From CAVPDE01 sp964580575 (GTDB taxonomy: Bacteria; Desulfobacterota; DSM-4660; Desulfatiglandales; HGW-15), in contig CAZOLJ010000023.1 in assembly GCA_964580575.1 (NCBI GenBank), positions 1 through 53,699 of the forward strand: a DNA stretch of 53,699 nt. Direction: 5' to 3'. Position numbers and translations under genes: made by a program. The notes under the pieces are model-generated. The model ran no database searches and was not told the DNA's origin. It was given only the letters and a program-made list of their open reading frames with translations. The first letter of the stretch is position 1. Each line of letters begins with the position of its first letter. Positions 8,249 to 16,990 of the stretch are shown piece after piece.

Positions 8249-8328
8249 CGCTAGGAATGAGCAGTGGCTGCTTGCTTCAGGCAGAACAGATGAGGTAAGG
8301 GTTGCCGGCTAACAGTCCTGCAATATCC

Positions 8329-8371
8329 AAAGGCCCTTTTCCTTCTACCTAGGATAGGAAAGGGCCTTTGT
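8329..8371. terminator. Strong inverted repeat, likely bidirectional terminator
   Basis: AAAGGCCCTTTTCCT at 8329-8343 pairs with AGGAAAGGGCCTTT at 8356-8369 around a 12-base loop. It lies about 80 bases after the toxin stop and before cas6. The 3' flank on the plus strand has only a short T run (TTTGT) and the minus-strand flank is weak too, so termination may be modest. Confidence 0.55.
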
Positions 8372-8476
8372 CTCTCCGGCTCCCACAGCAAAGTTGCAGG
8401 GGTTGTGGAATGGAAACGGTTGCGCCAGAATAGATCACGACCGTTGATGTGAAGAAAAAAGAAGGATCTCCAGCCC

Positions 8477-9390
8477 ATGCTCTACGGAAAATATCAGTTC
8501 TTCTGCCGTCTTGAAACCGACGCCCTGCTTCCACCCTACAAAGGCTCAACTTTTCGGGGAGTTTTTGGTTGGGCCCTAAAGTCCGTGGTTTGCGCCCTCG
8601 GGAGGCAGGAGTGCGAGGAGTGCCTGTTGAAGGAGCGCTGCATTTACGCTCTTGTTTTTGAGACTCCAGGATCGCCGCGCCTCCCCATCCTTTTGTCATC
8701 GAGCCGCCTCTGTCCGCCGAGAGGGTTTTCCCGAAAGGGTTCTCCTTTGACTTTTCTTTGCTTCTTTTCGGAGAAGCCAACAAGAACTTGCCCTATTTCA
8801 TCTATGCTTTTGAGCAAATGGGAAAGATGGGCATTGGCAAAAGGGTGAACGGTGACAGGGGACGATTTGTCCTGAAGAAGGTCGAGAGTGCAGACAAAAC
8901 GGTCTATTCGAATCGCGACCAGAAGCTCAGGCTCGATCACCCCTTTGATTCCATGAATCTGCAGAAGCCTGAGTCCTACCCCGAAGAGGTGCGTCGGCTT
9001 GAACTCACGCTCGTGACCCCCCTTCGCCTCAAGTTTCAGAATGAACTGAAAGCAGAGCTTCCGTTTCACTTGCTGGTGAGGGCGATGCTCCGACGAGTGT
9101 CGTCGCTCATGAATTTCTACGGGCAAGGAGAGCCTCTCCTCAACTACAGGGGGCTAGTAAGACAAGCGGAAGACGTAGAAATCGCCCGGTCGGATCTGAA
9201 ATGGTTAGACTGGGAGAGGTATTCCGGCAGACAGGATCAACGAATGCTTATGGGAGGGATCACCGGAGCTATATCCTATAAGGGAGAACTGAGACCCTAC
9301 CTGTCCTTGCTCCACTTCTGCGCCGAGGTCCACCTGGGCAAACAGACCAGTTTCGGACTCGGGAAAACCCAATGGGAGGTGGCGGAGTGA
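8477..9390 (+). pseudogene. cas6: CRISPR endoribonuclease Cas6, single frameshift
   Basis: Cas6 cuts CRISPR precursor RNA within each repeat. The first frame reads MLYGKYQFFCRLETDALLPP, YKGSTFRGVFGWALK and a zinc-like cluster C-x2-C-x5-C (ECEECLLKERC). Around 8668 the homology jumps to the next frame with PPHPFVIEPPLSAERVF and continues FSFDFSLLLFGEANKNLPYF, LRLKFQNELKAELPFHLLVR, and ends in the family C-terminus HFCAEVHLGKQTSFGLGKTQ. The change is explained by loss of one base between codons for ETP and RIAAPP. Repaired, the protein would be about 305 residues, the expected size. No CRISPR array and no interference genes remain in the window. A sequencing error cannot be excluded. Confidence 0.8.
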
Positions 9391-9527
9391 AAAACATCCT
9401 GCTTGCGGTTACGGGACTCAGCCCGCAGGTCATTACAGAGACGCTCTATGCCCTGAATCAAAGCGGCCGCAGCAACGTTGCAGTGTTTGTGATCATGTTT
9501 TGGTGGTTGAATAATTCCAGGAAATGA
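9387..9527 (+). pseudogene. NE0113/ring-nuclease-type CRISPR-associated gene, N-terminal stub
   Basis: The GTG at 9387 overlaps the cas6 stop (GTGA). Its first codons read KNILLAVTGLSPQVITETLY then ALNQSGR, the well-conserved opening of the NE0113/TIGR02584 CRISPR-associated family, members of which degrade cyclic oligoadenylate in type III systems. After about codon 33 the homology stops and an unrelated tail (FWWLNNSRK) reaches a TGA at 9525. About 80 percent of the gene is gone. The junction to the next gene shows that a deletion fused the two regions. Confidence 0.7.
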
Positions 9528-9580
9528 ACTTGTGGGTGATGTTGAGCCTGCAATCCTGAAAAGGAAAGGAGAAGGACCTC

Positions 9581-10090
9581 ATGCATTCTAATGCGGCACA
9601 CACAAACTTCATGGCTCATGAGCATGGTGTGCCGGCGGCATCCTCCAAAGAGGTGGTGATAAACTATCACCTGACCCAACTGTGCAACTACCGCTGCAGA
9701 TACTGCTATGCCCAGTGGGGCATAAAGAGCCCCAAGGACGAGCTTCACCACAATCCGGAACAAGTGCAACGGATGCTGAAGGTCCTGCATCGAGAGTTTC
9801 TTCCTCAAATCTCTCACAGGAGCACCGGCACAAGCCAGTCAACCCACTGTCTTAGGCTCAATCTCGTAGGGGGAGAGCCTTTTCTGGTCAAGCGTTTTGA
9901 GGAAATCATCGAAGCGGCCCAGGCTATCGGATTCAGAGCAAGCATTGTGACCAACGGCAGCCTGCTTAAGGACGAATTCATTGAGAGGATAACTCCGTCC
10001 CCCACGGACAAACACACGACGTTTGTCCGTGCCACCAATTCGTCCTCTTGGTTTTTTTGCCGTGTGCCGTGCGCGGCCCGGCCTCCGTAG
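9581..10090 (+). pseudogene. Viperin-like radical SAM protein, truncated at a repeat
   Basis: The strong ribosome site AAGGAGAAGG precedes the ATG. Residues about 24-45 read VVINYHLTQLCNYRCRYCYA, with the radical SAM C-x3-C-x2-C triad; later come LRLNLVGGEPFL (SAM-binding GGEP) and ASIVTNGSLLKDEF. This combination (NYH-T-x-x-CNY-x-C-x-x-C, N-x-x-GGEPFL, SIV-NGSL) is that of viperins, which make chain-terminating ddh-nucleotides in antiviral defence. Homology ends near 9992, about residue 138; the remaining ~30 codons are translated intergenic repeat. A full viperin is about 300-360 residues, so the C-terminal nucleotide-binding part is missing and the gene is probably inactive. Assignment to viperin rather than another radical SAM subfamily is likely but not certain. 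Confidence 0.6.
10002..10034. repeat. Dispersed CACGGACAAAC hairpin repeat
   Basis: CCACGGACAAAC and GTTTGTCCGTG form an 11-bp stem around ACACGAC. Close relatives are at 12658-12685, 28811-28837 and 28865-28897, and a half copy sits near 30575. This copy lies exactly where the viperin-like homology ends. Confidence 0.75.
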
Positions 10091-10136
10091 CCGCTTCGGC
10101 GGAGGAGGCTGCACCTTGTACCGTACACCTTGAACC
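10060..10136. repeat. Composite intergenic repeat between converging genes
   Basis: The stretch contains the inverted repeat GCCTCCGTAGCCGCTTCGGC with GGAGGAGGC, and an arm TGCACCTTGTACCGTACACC that is the reverse-strand counterpart of the motif at 7253-7295. It separates the viperin-like fragment from the converging crotonase gene; no gene is in it. Confidence 0.55.
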
Positions 10137-10916
10137 TCAGAAATACTTCCCCTTTCTCTCTCCCTTGTCGAGCAACGATCTTGTAACCAGAAGGGTCTGG
10201 TTCCGGTCTTCCACTTGAAGGGCCTGCTCCAGCCCTCCCGCATCGAGATTGACGTTGATCGCCTCTTTGGTGAGGCGAAGCCCCATGGGGTTCTTGGAAT
10301 TCATGATTCTGGCAAGTTCCAGGGCCGTCTCAAGCAGTTTGTCGCGTTCAACAAGCCGGCTTGCAAACCCAAGCTGCATGGCCTCCTGTGCGGACATGAA
10401 GTTGCCCGTGAGCATGAACTCGTAGGCTCTGCCTGCACCGATGAGCCGGGGAAGAAAATAACTGCACGCCATGTCCGCCCCGCCAAGACCGATGTTGATA
10501 TAGGCGGCGGAGAAGCGGGCATCCGGGCTGATGACTCTCACGTCCGAGGCCATGGCGAAGCTGAATCCGAGGCCAGCGCCTGCACCGTGCACGGCAGAGA
10601 GGATGGGTTGCGGGGCGCGCCTCATGGCCAGAGGGAGCCTGGCCAGTCGGACCTGGAAGGCGTAGTGCTGATCCACGGTCATCTCGGGAGCGTTTTTCAT
10701 GAAATCTCTCATGTCGAGGCCGGCACAGAATCCTTTGTCTCCGTTGCCGCGCAGGATGATCACATGGGTCTCCAAGTCGTGGAGCCTTTCCTGCCAGAAA
10801 CTCTCCAGTTCCTCCATCATCCTGTGGTTCACGGAGTTGTAAACTCGCGGCCTGTTCAGTGATAGAAGGCCAATGCCTGGTTCAGTAACCTGGTATTCGA
10901 TGGTTTCGTAGGTCAT
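10137..10916 (-). CDS. Enoyl-CoA hydratase/isomerase (crotonase) family protein
   Basis: The 259-residue protein has the crotonase fold landmarks: LSLNRPRVYNSVN, ILRGNGDKGFCAGLDMRDF (oxyanion-hole GFCAGLD), ILSAVHGAGAGLGFSFAMAS (second oxyanion-hole loop) and an IGLGGADMACSYFLPRLIG segment. The two glutamates that hydrate enoyl-CoA in classic crotonases are not present at the usual places in that segment (AAYINIGLGG-ADMACSYF), so hydratase activity is doubtful; an isomerase, thioesterase or other crotonase chemistry is possible. I start at 10916 because AAGGAG lies 8 bases upstream; the longer frame to 10979 has no site. The substrate cannot be inferred from the neighbours. Confidence 0.85.
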   Translation of the reverse strand: MTYETIEYQVTEPGIGLLSLNRPRVYNSVNHRMMEELESFWQERLHDLETHVIILRGNGDKGFCAGLDMRDFMKNAPEMTVDQHYAFQVRLARLPLAMRRAPQPILSAVHGAGAGLGFSFAMASDVRVISPDARFSAAYINIGLGGADMACSYFLPRLIGAGRAYEFMLTGNFMSAQEAMQLGFASRLVERDKLLETALELARIMNSKNPMGLRLTKEAINVNLDAGGLEQALQVEDRNQTLLVTRSLLDKGERKGKYF

Positions 10917-11144
10917 GTGCTTCTCCTTGATTATGAAAATCCCTCCCGACCTCCGGGGAGACGCATGTGCTTGACGCAACTATAGTAATGGAATGTCCAG
11001 ATGATTTCCATCTATGGCTTCAAGAAATCGATCATCTGGCGAGCGGAGACGAATCTGAGATTACCTTGTCTTCGATAGCCTTCGTTCTTACCTTTGGCAT
11101 AAATTTGGACAAAGATCGAGTTCAAGGAAAAGGAGAGGCCACCG

Positions 11145-12653
11145 ATGATCAAAACCTGCATGGATTATCATCAGGGAACGAGCTACGACCGGTTCGAAAT
11201 GTCCGGGCATTCCCTGGACTGGGCCAATCAGCCAAGGGTCTTCAAAGAGTATCCGGGAATCACCTCTTTGCCTCTCCCGAGAGACCTTCAGTTGCCAAAA
11301 GAAAAATTATCCGGTTTCCTTGCAGAGCCCTCCGCTGCGAGTATGAACAAACCCCTGGATTTGGAATCGCTTTCCCTTCTCCTTCTCCTCTGCAACACCC
11401 ATACGGCGAGGGCTCGCTACCCGGAGGGTGACTTCTTTTTCAGAAGCGCAGCTTCGGCGGGCGCCCTTTACCCCACGGAGATCTACGTAGCTGCCTATGA
11501 GATCAAGGGTATAGACGACGGGCTCTACCACTTTGCCATTCAGAACCATTCCCTTGTTTCTCTTAGGAAAGGAGATGTTCCCGGGGTGGTTCACCGTGAA
11601 GGGAGTCATCTGACTTTCTTCCTCACCGCGATTTTTTTCCGAAGCGCTTGGAAGTACAGGGCTCGTGCGTACCGTTACCACCTCCTCGATACGGGTCACG
11701 TGGCAGAGAACCTGATCCTAGGCCTGAAGGCTTCGCACCTTCCTTTCATTGTGAACTATGACTTCGACGATGCGGAGACGAACCGGATGCTGGGACTGGA
11801 TGATCAGAAAGAAGTGGCTCTTGCGATCATTCATGTGCCTGGAGGCAGAGGGATACCGGCCCAATACAAAGAACCCCTTCCCCCTTTGCCAGAACCCATG
11901 CTGCAAGCCAGCCGCGTGTCAGCAAAAGAAACCGATTATCCGGTCATAAGGGAAATTCATAAGGCTGGCATTCGCACTTTTGAGAATCCCCCTCCCCCCG
12001 CCCTCTCCCCCCATGTGAGGGAGACGCTTAATGGTAGGACGGAGATGATCGACGAGTTGGGGATCGCTCCTAAAACCTGGGCCCCTTTAGATGCCACCGG
12101 ATCTTGGCCGGAAATCCTAGACTACCCGGATGCCGTGTTCCGCCGCCGTTCAAGGCGCAACTTTGTCAAGAAAGCATTGAGCAAGCAAGCCATAGGTGCT
12201 CTGCTTAGCAGCATATGCCTGAAAAATGGATCACCCTATGATCAGAGCGTCGCAGTGGGGTTTCTGGTGGGGCAGGCGGAAGGCATGGAGCCTGGGTTCT
12301 ACCTGCTGGACGGCAAGAAAGAGTCGTGGGCCTCGGTCTCCTCGGGTCAGTTCATGGCCAGAAGCACATCGATCTGCCTGGATCAGGCGTGGCTGGTGAA
12401 TGCGGGGGTTCATTTTCTGTTCCTGGCGAACTTGGAAGTGCTCGATAAAACGTGGGGTCCCAGAGGGTATCGCTATACCATGCTGACAGCCGGGAGGCTA
12501 GGACAACGACTTTACGTCGCTGCCGAAGCCATGGGAATGGGGTGCTGCGGGATCGGAGCTCTCTATGACGGTGAAGCCATGGAGATGCTCGGGCTGAACC
12601 AAAGTTCAAGACTCCTCTATCTGGTGGCAGTGGGCAATATCAAAAAGGCATGA
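11145..12653 (+). CDS. SagB-type dehydrogenase with two nitroreductase domains
   Basis: The 502-residue protein is a tandem of two nitroreductase/SagB domains. The first (about residues 65-250) has the FMN-binding RSAASAGALYPTEIYV and the DTGHVAENLILGLKA helix; the second (about 310-500) has FRRRSRRNFVKKALSK and LTAGRLGQRLYVAAEAMGMG. SagB-like oxidases use FMN to oxidise azolines to azoles in peptide maturation, but many stand-alone two-domain copies of unknown role exist in anaerobes. No precursor peptide, cyclodehydratase (SagC/D) or protease is nearby, so a thiazole/oxazole pathway is not supported. An AAGGAGAGG site precedes the ATG. Confidence 0.85.
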   Translation: MIKTCMDYHQGTSYDRFEMSGHSLDWANQPRVFKEYPGITSLPLPRDLQLPKEKLSGFLAEPSAASMNKPLDLESLSLLLLLCNTHTARARYPEGDFFFRSAASAGALYPTEIYVAAYEIKGIDDGLYHFAIQNHSLVSLRKGDVPGVVHREGSHLTFFLTAIFFRSAWKYRARAYRYHLLDTGHVAENLILGLKASHLPFIVNYDFDDAETNRMLGLDDQKEVALAIIHVPGGRGIPAQYKEPLPPLPEPMLQASRVSAKETDYPVIREIHKAGIRTFENPPPPALSPHVRETLNGRTEMIDELGIAPKTWAPLDATGSWPEILDYPDAVFRRRSRRNFVKKALSKQAIGALLSSICLKNGSPYDQSVAVGFLVGQAEGMEPGFYLLDGKKESWASVSSGQFMARSTSICLDQAWLVNAGVHFLFLANLEVLDKTWGPRGYRYTMLTAGRLGQRLYVAAEAMGMGCCGIGALYDGEAMEMLGLNQSSRLLYLVAVGNIKKA

Positions 12654-12657
12654 GGTA

Positions 12658-12685
12658 GCACGGACAAGCCCTGCTTGTCCGTGGC
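12658..12685. repeat. Dispersed ACGGACAAG hairpin repeat
   Basis: CACGGACAAGCCCTGCTTGTCCGTGG is a 10-bp stem with a short loop, a variant of the family also at 10002 and 28811. It directly follows the SagB stop and may serve as its terminator. The rest of the 240-base gap before lon shows no clear promoter. Confidence 0.7.
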
Positions 12686-12894
12686 ACCCTAAGTTCAGTC
12701 TTCATTGCTCACCCTCTGTGCCACATCGTAAGACTCTTCTTTTAATCCCCGGAAATCTCTCTCCTTTACGTCCCCTCCGGAATGATTATGTTATCCTCAA
12801 CCGTTTTCCCCTCAGTGCAGGCGCGCCGAGCGGTACTTTGTGGTTCAGAACGCAGGAGCAGGGAAAACGAAACCATAAATGAGAGGAGTGTATT

Positions 12895-15237
12895 ATGTTC
12901 GTTAAGCAGGTTAACATTCCTGATATCCTTCCTTTGCTGCCGGTTAAAGACGCGGTGCTCTTCCCAAACATGGTGATTCCGATCCTCGTGAAGACCGAGG
13001 GCTTTGTTCCCATGCTTGAAGACGTCATGGAAAAGGACAAAATGGTCGTGGTGGCCATGATGGGTGACGAAGAGAAGGCCGCTCTGGAAGCCGGAAATTT
13101 CAGCCGCATCGGGACCGTGGCTTCGCTCGTGAAGATGTCCAAGGGGAGCGAGGGGAGCGTCGTGGTGGTGCAAGGGCTCTACCGTGCGGTCATCACGGGC
13201 ATGGTCTCCAGGGAGCCGAATTACCTGGTCAACATTCAAAACATCCGTGAGCAGGAAAAGACAGGTAAGCGGGTGGAGGCTCTCAAGTCGAACCTCATCA
13301 ATTTGTTCAAGCAACTGGTCCCCGTGTCCCCCTACCTGCCTGACGAACTCCTCAATGTGGTTCGTCACATTTCGGATCCGGGCACGCTGGCCGACATCAT
13401 CGCGTCCTATCTCAACATCGAAGGGCAGAAGAGGCAGAGCATCCTGGAAAGCTTGGACGTAGAAGAACGTTTGGAAAAGCTCACGGTCTATCTGAACGAC
13501 GAACTGGAAGTGAACAAGATGGGCCAGCAGATCCAGAGCCAGGTCCAGAAGGGAATCGACAAGCACCAGCGAGAGTACTATCTGCGGGAGCAGCTCAAGG
13601 CCATCCAGAAGGAGTTGGGTGTGGGTGACCAGGAGCCTTCAGAGATCCAGGAACTCAAGGAAAAGCTCGAAAAGAAGAAGCTTCCGGAAGCAGCCCAAAA
13701 AGTGGCGAACAAAGAGATCGAGAAGCTCTCCAAGATGAATTCGTCCTCTTCGGAGTACACGGTCGTTACCAACTACCTGGACTGGCTTCTGACGCTTCCC
13801 TGGTCTGAAAGCACCGTGGACAAGCTGGACATCAAAAAAGCCGAGAGAATTCTGAACCAGCACCACTATGATCTTCAAAAAGTCAAGAAACGAGTCCTCG
13901 AATACCTTGCGGTTCGAAAGCTGAACCCCAATCACAAGGGCCCCATCCTTTGCCTGGTCGGGCCTCCGGGCACAGGGAAAACGAGCCTCGGCCGGTCCAT
14001 TGCCGAGGCGATCGGCAGGAAGTTTGTGCGGCTCTCTCTGGGCGGAGTGAGAGACGAGGCAGAAATCAGAGGCCACCGCCGCACCTATGTCGGCGCTTTG
14101 CCCGGGAGGATCATCCATGGGCTAAAAAAAGCCGGTTCAAACAACCCGATTTTCATGCTCGACGAAGTGGACAAGATCGGCAATGATTTTCGGGGAGATC
14201 CGGCCTCGGCCTTGCTGGAAGTTCTTGATCCGGAGCAGAACTTCTCTTTTTCCGACCATTATCTGGAAGTCGAGTTTGATCTGTCCAAAGTCATGTTCAT
14301 CACTACAGCCAACCAGCTGGACACGATTCCCCGTCCGTTGCTGGACCGCATGGAAGTGCTCGAACTTCCGGGCTACACTGAAGAGGAGAAATTGGAGATC
14401 TCGAGGAGATTTCTTATTCCAAGGCAGATCAAGGAGCACGGGCTTGACCCGGAACGTATTCACATCACGCGGTCTGCGATCAAAAGAATCATCAGGGAAT
14501 ACACCCGCGAGGCAGGAGTCAGAAACCTGGAGAGAGAGATCGGCGGAATCTGCAGGAGCCTTGCCAGAAGCGTCGCGGAAGGTGAAGCGGGGAATGTCTC
14601 GTTGAGAGCCAGCAAATTGCCCGGACACATTGGACTGCCGAAGTTCTCTTCGGATATCCTGGAACGCACCGGGGTACCCGGTGTTGCCACGGGCATGGCA
14701 TGGACTCCTGCAGGGGGGGACCTCCTGTTTGTGGAGGCTACAATGATGCCTGGCCAGAAGTCCCTGGTGCTCACAGGGCAGCTGGGGGATGTGATGAAGG
14801 AATCCGCCCAGGCGGCTCTGAGCTATGTCCGGTCCAAGGCCAAGAACCTGGGGATCTCGGAGGATTTTTTCAGGGACCGCGATCTTCACATCCACGTGCC
14901 TGCGGGGGCTATCCCCAAGGACGGGCCGTCGGCAGGGGTGACCATCCTGACGGCTCTGGCATCGCTTCTGACCTGCCGACCCATCAAATCAGATTTCGCC
15001 ATGACCGGCGAAGTGACGCTCAGAGGAGCGGTGCTGCCGGTGGGCGGAATCAAGGAGAAGGTGCTGGCTGCCAGCAGAAACGGGATAAAGCACATCATCC
15101 TGCCGGAGAGAAACAGGAATGATCTCGAAGAGATCCCCGAAAAGATCAAGGACCATTTGGAATTTCACCTGGTCAAGAAGATGGACGAGGTCCTGGAGAT
15201 CGCTCTGGACGCGCCGATAGGTCCTTCCTGCAACTGA
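12895..15237 (+). CDS. lon: ATP-dependent Lon protease
   Basis: The 780-residue protein has the full Lon layout: N-terminal substrate domain (from LPLLPVKDAVLFPNMVIPI), a coiled region with YYLREQLKAIQKELG, an AAA+ domain with Walker A GPPGTGKTSLG and IFMLDEVDKIG as Walker B, and the C-terminal peptidase with the catalytic Ser in PKDGPSAGVTI and Lys in LPVGGIKEKVLAA. It degrades misfolded and regulatory proteins in the cytoplasm. GAGAGGAGT precedes the ATG. A rho-independent terminator follows 40 bases after the stop, so it is monocistronic. No sigma-32 or CIRCE element was recognised upstream. Confidence 0.97.
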   Translation: MFVKQVNIPDILPLLPVKDAVLFPNMVIPILVKTEGFVPMLEDVMEKDKMVVVAMMGDEEKAALEAGNFSRIGTVASLVKMSKGSEGSVVVVQGLYRAVITGMVSREPNYLVNIQNIREQEKTGKRVEALKSNLINLFKQLVPVSPYLPDELLNVVRHISDPGTLADIIASYLNIEGQKRQSILESLDVEERLEKLTVYLNDELEVNKMGQQIQSQVQKGIDKHQREYYLREQLKAIQKELGVGDQEPSEIQELKEKLEKKKLPEAAQKVANKEIEKLSKMNSSSSEYTVVTNYLDWLLTLPWSESTVDKLDIKKAERILNQHHYDLQKVKKRVLEYLAVRKLNPNHKGPILCLVGPPGTGKTSLGRSIAEAIGRKFVRLSLGGVRDEAEIRGHRRTYVGALPGRIIHGLKKAGSNNPIFMLDEVDKIGNDFRGDPASALLEVLDPEQNFSFSDHYLEVEFDLSKVMFITTANQLDTIPRPLLDRMEVLELPGYTEEEKLEISRRFLIPRQIKEHGLDPERIHITRSAIKRIIREYTREAGVRNLEREIGGICRSLARSVAEGEAGNVSLRASKLPGHIGLPKFSSDILERTGVPGVATGMAWTPAGGDLLFVEATMMPGQKSLVLTGQLGDVMKESAQAALSYVRSKAKNLGISEDFFRDRDLHIHVPAGAIPKDGPSAGVTILTALASLLTCRPIKSDFAMTGEVTLRGAVLPVGGIKEKVLAASRNGIKHIILPERNRNDLEEIPEKIKDHLEFHLVKKMDEVLEIALDAPIGPSCN

Positions 15238-15278
15238 TATGAACTCACGGAATGAATTGTCGTTTTGCTGAGTCACCT

Positions 15279-15325
15279 AAAACCCCACATTCCCCCTTTA
15301 GCAAAGGGAGAGTGTGGGGTTTTTT
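15279..15325 (+). terminator. Rho-independent terminator of lon
   Basis: The arm AAAACCCCACATTCCCCCTTT pairs with AAAGGGAGAGTGTGGGGTTTT across a 3-base loop, with one or two mismatches, followed by T-rich sequence. It lies 42 bases after the lon stop. Confidence 0.9.
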
Positions 15326-15411
15326 ATGCAGACCTATCGTTTATTAATTTAATATAGCTCTATTTAATGATTTGATGAATAGATTCGTAGGATTTAAGAA
15401 ATAGAGCAAAC

Positions 15412-15441
15412 TTGACACAAACGATAAGATAATGATATAGT
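15412..15441 (+). promoter_or_regulatory. Sigma-70 type promoter of the signalling cluster
   Basis: TTGACA at 15412-15417 and TATAGT at 15436-15441 are separated by 18 bases, in an AT-rich stretch about 100 bases upstream of the NtrC-type gene. The 5' leader up to 15545 shows no other feature except a weak TTGGC-N10-GA resemblance to a sigma-54 site near 15475. Confidence 0.6.
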
Positions 15442-15544
15442 TTTAGAGAATTTGGATTAAGACAATAACTGGATTGGCTTTTCTTATGAAAGGCCATAGA
15501 ACTCATATGATTGACCACTGATTGTTTTGGGGAGCACCTGAGTC

Positions 15545-16900
15545 TTGGGAAAAAAGGCTATTCAGCTACTAATCATTGACGATGATGAGCTCTTCTTAGC
15601 TTCCTTGTCCGATTATCTTACCACCAAAGGCTACAAAGTGAGTTCAGCCAGGACCGGCAAAGAAGGGATGACGGTTTTTGAGCGCGAGCAACCGGCCCTG
15701 GTGCTTCTTGACCAAAAACTCCCGGACATGGAAGGGATCGAAGTGTGCCGAAAGATCCTGGAAATGGATCCGCGAACAAAGGTGATTCTTGTGACAGCCT
15801 ACGCGACGGTGCGGTGTGCCGTTGATGCGATAAAGGCCGGAGCGTTCAATTATCTGTCCAAGCCGTTTGAACTGGATGAACTTCTGATCATCATGGATCT
15901 GGCCGTCAAGAACGTTCAGATGGAAGGAAAGATCAGGGTTCAAGACTACGAAAGAACCAGGGAAAGCGAGGAGAAACAGCTCATCGGTTCTTCAGACGAG
16001 ATGCGGAGAGTCAGAGAGCAAATCCGGCTCGCAGCGACCACGGAGTCGAATGTGCTGATCACCGGGGAGACCGGCGTAGGTAAGAACGTTGTGGCTAAGG
16101 CCATTCATGATCTTCAGGCAGGAAGAGAGAACTTCCTCATGGTCAATTGCTCGGCGATCCCGGAAAACCTGATGGAGGCCGAGTACTTTGGCCATGAAAA
16201 AGGAGTGTTCACCGGTGCGGACACCCGGCGCGAGGGGATTTTTGAGCTCGCGGATGGAGGCACCTTGGTCCTCGACGAGATTGGTGAGATTCCCATCCGC
16301 CTCCAGAGCAAGTTGCTGACGATTCTGGAAGACAAGTGTGTCAGGAGAATCGGAGGAGGCCGAAATATCCCTGTCGATGTCAGAATCGTGGCCACAACCA
16401 ACCAGGACCTTGCTCAGGCCATAAGAGAAAAGCGCTTCAGACAGGATCTCTATTACCGCCTGGCCGTGGTTACGATCCAAGTGCCGCCCCTTCGCGAACA
16501 TCCGGAAGACATCCCGGAGATCGCCGAGTATTTTGCCAGGATTTTCTGCAGGAAGCCGGTGCGCATCCTTGACCCGGACATGAAGAGAATGATCGACTAT
16601 CCGTGGCCCGGAAATGTGCGAGAACTCCGGAACGTCATTGAACGGGCATCCCTTCTGATTAAGGGGGATATCCTGAAACCTGCCAGTCTGTTGGTCAACA
16701 ATGATCCCGACTATGCATCGGCTGACCGAAGGTATTCTGAAGCCAAGGGAATCGTTCCCCTCCAGGAGTTGAAAAGGCAGCAGATCCTCACGGCCCTGAA
16801 GGCATGCGCCGGAAACAAAAGCCGGACTGCCAGAACCCTGGGCATCTCCCTTTCCACCCTGAAGAGAACACTAGCCGAAATCAACATCGCCGGCCATTAG
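15545..16900 (+). CDS. Sigma-54-dependent NtrC-type response regulator
   Basis: The 451-residue protein has a receiver domain (acid pocket DDDE near residues 12-15, phospho-acceptor D56 in LLDQKLPDMEG, Lys in LSKPFELDE), a central AAA+ activator domain (Walker A GETGVGKNV, then EKGVFTGADTRREG and GGTLVLDEIGEI as Walker B), and a Fis-type helix-turn-helix (NKSRTARTLGISLSTLKRTL). The sigma-54 contact loop reads GVFTGA instead of GAFTGA. The start is TTG with GGGGAG 10 bases upstream; no ATG is available before the receiver domain. A sigma-54-like promoter lies right after it, so it may activate the genes that follow. Confidence 0.9.
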   Translation: MGKKAIQLLIIDDDELFLASLSDYLTTKGYKVSSARTGKEGMTVFEREQPALVLLDQKLPDMEGIEVCRKILEMDPRTKVILVTAYATVRCAVDAIKAGAFNYLSKPFELDELLIIMDLAVKNVQMEGKIRVQDYERTRESEEKQLIGSSDEMRRVREQIRLAATTESNVLITGETGVGKNVVAKAIHDLQAGRENFLMVNCSAIPENLMEAEYFGHEKGVFTGADTRREGIFELADGGTLVLDEIGEIPIRLQSKLLTILEDKCVRRIGGGRNIPVDVRIVATTNQDLAQAIREKRFRQDLYYRLAVVTIQVPPLREHPEDIPEIAEYFARIFCRKPVRILDPDMKRMIDYPWPGNVRELRNVIERASLLIKGDILKPASLLVNNDPDYASADRRYSEAKGIVPLQELKRQQILTALKACAGNKSRTARTLGISLSTLKRTLAEINIAGH

Positions 16901-16990
16901 CGGGCCCGGTCATTTTGAACGGTCCAAAAAGAACTAATTGTCCTACCCTGGATTTCTCCTCAAAACAACTAATTAACTGGAATCAAGGGG

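Noticed and set aside
8249..8476. Possible CRISPR array or leader before cas6
   Set aside because: No regularly spaced repeats are present, only one inverted repeat that fits a terminator.
12766..13566. Minus-strand frame over the lon 5' region
   Set aside because: Antisense to the conserved Lon N-terminus, without domain or start signal.
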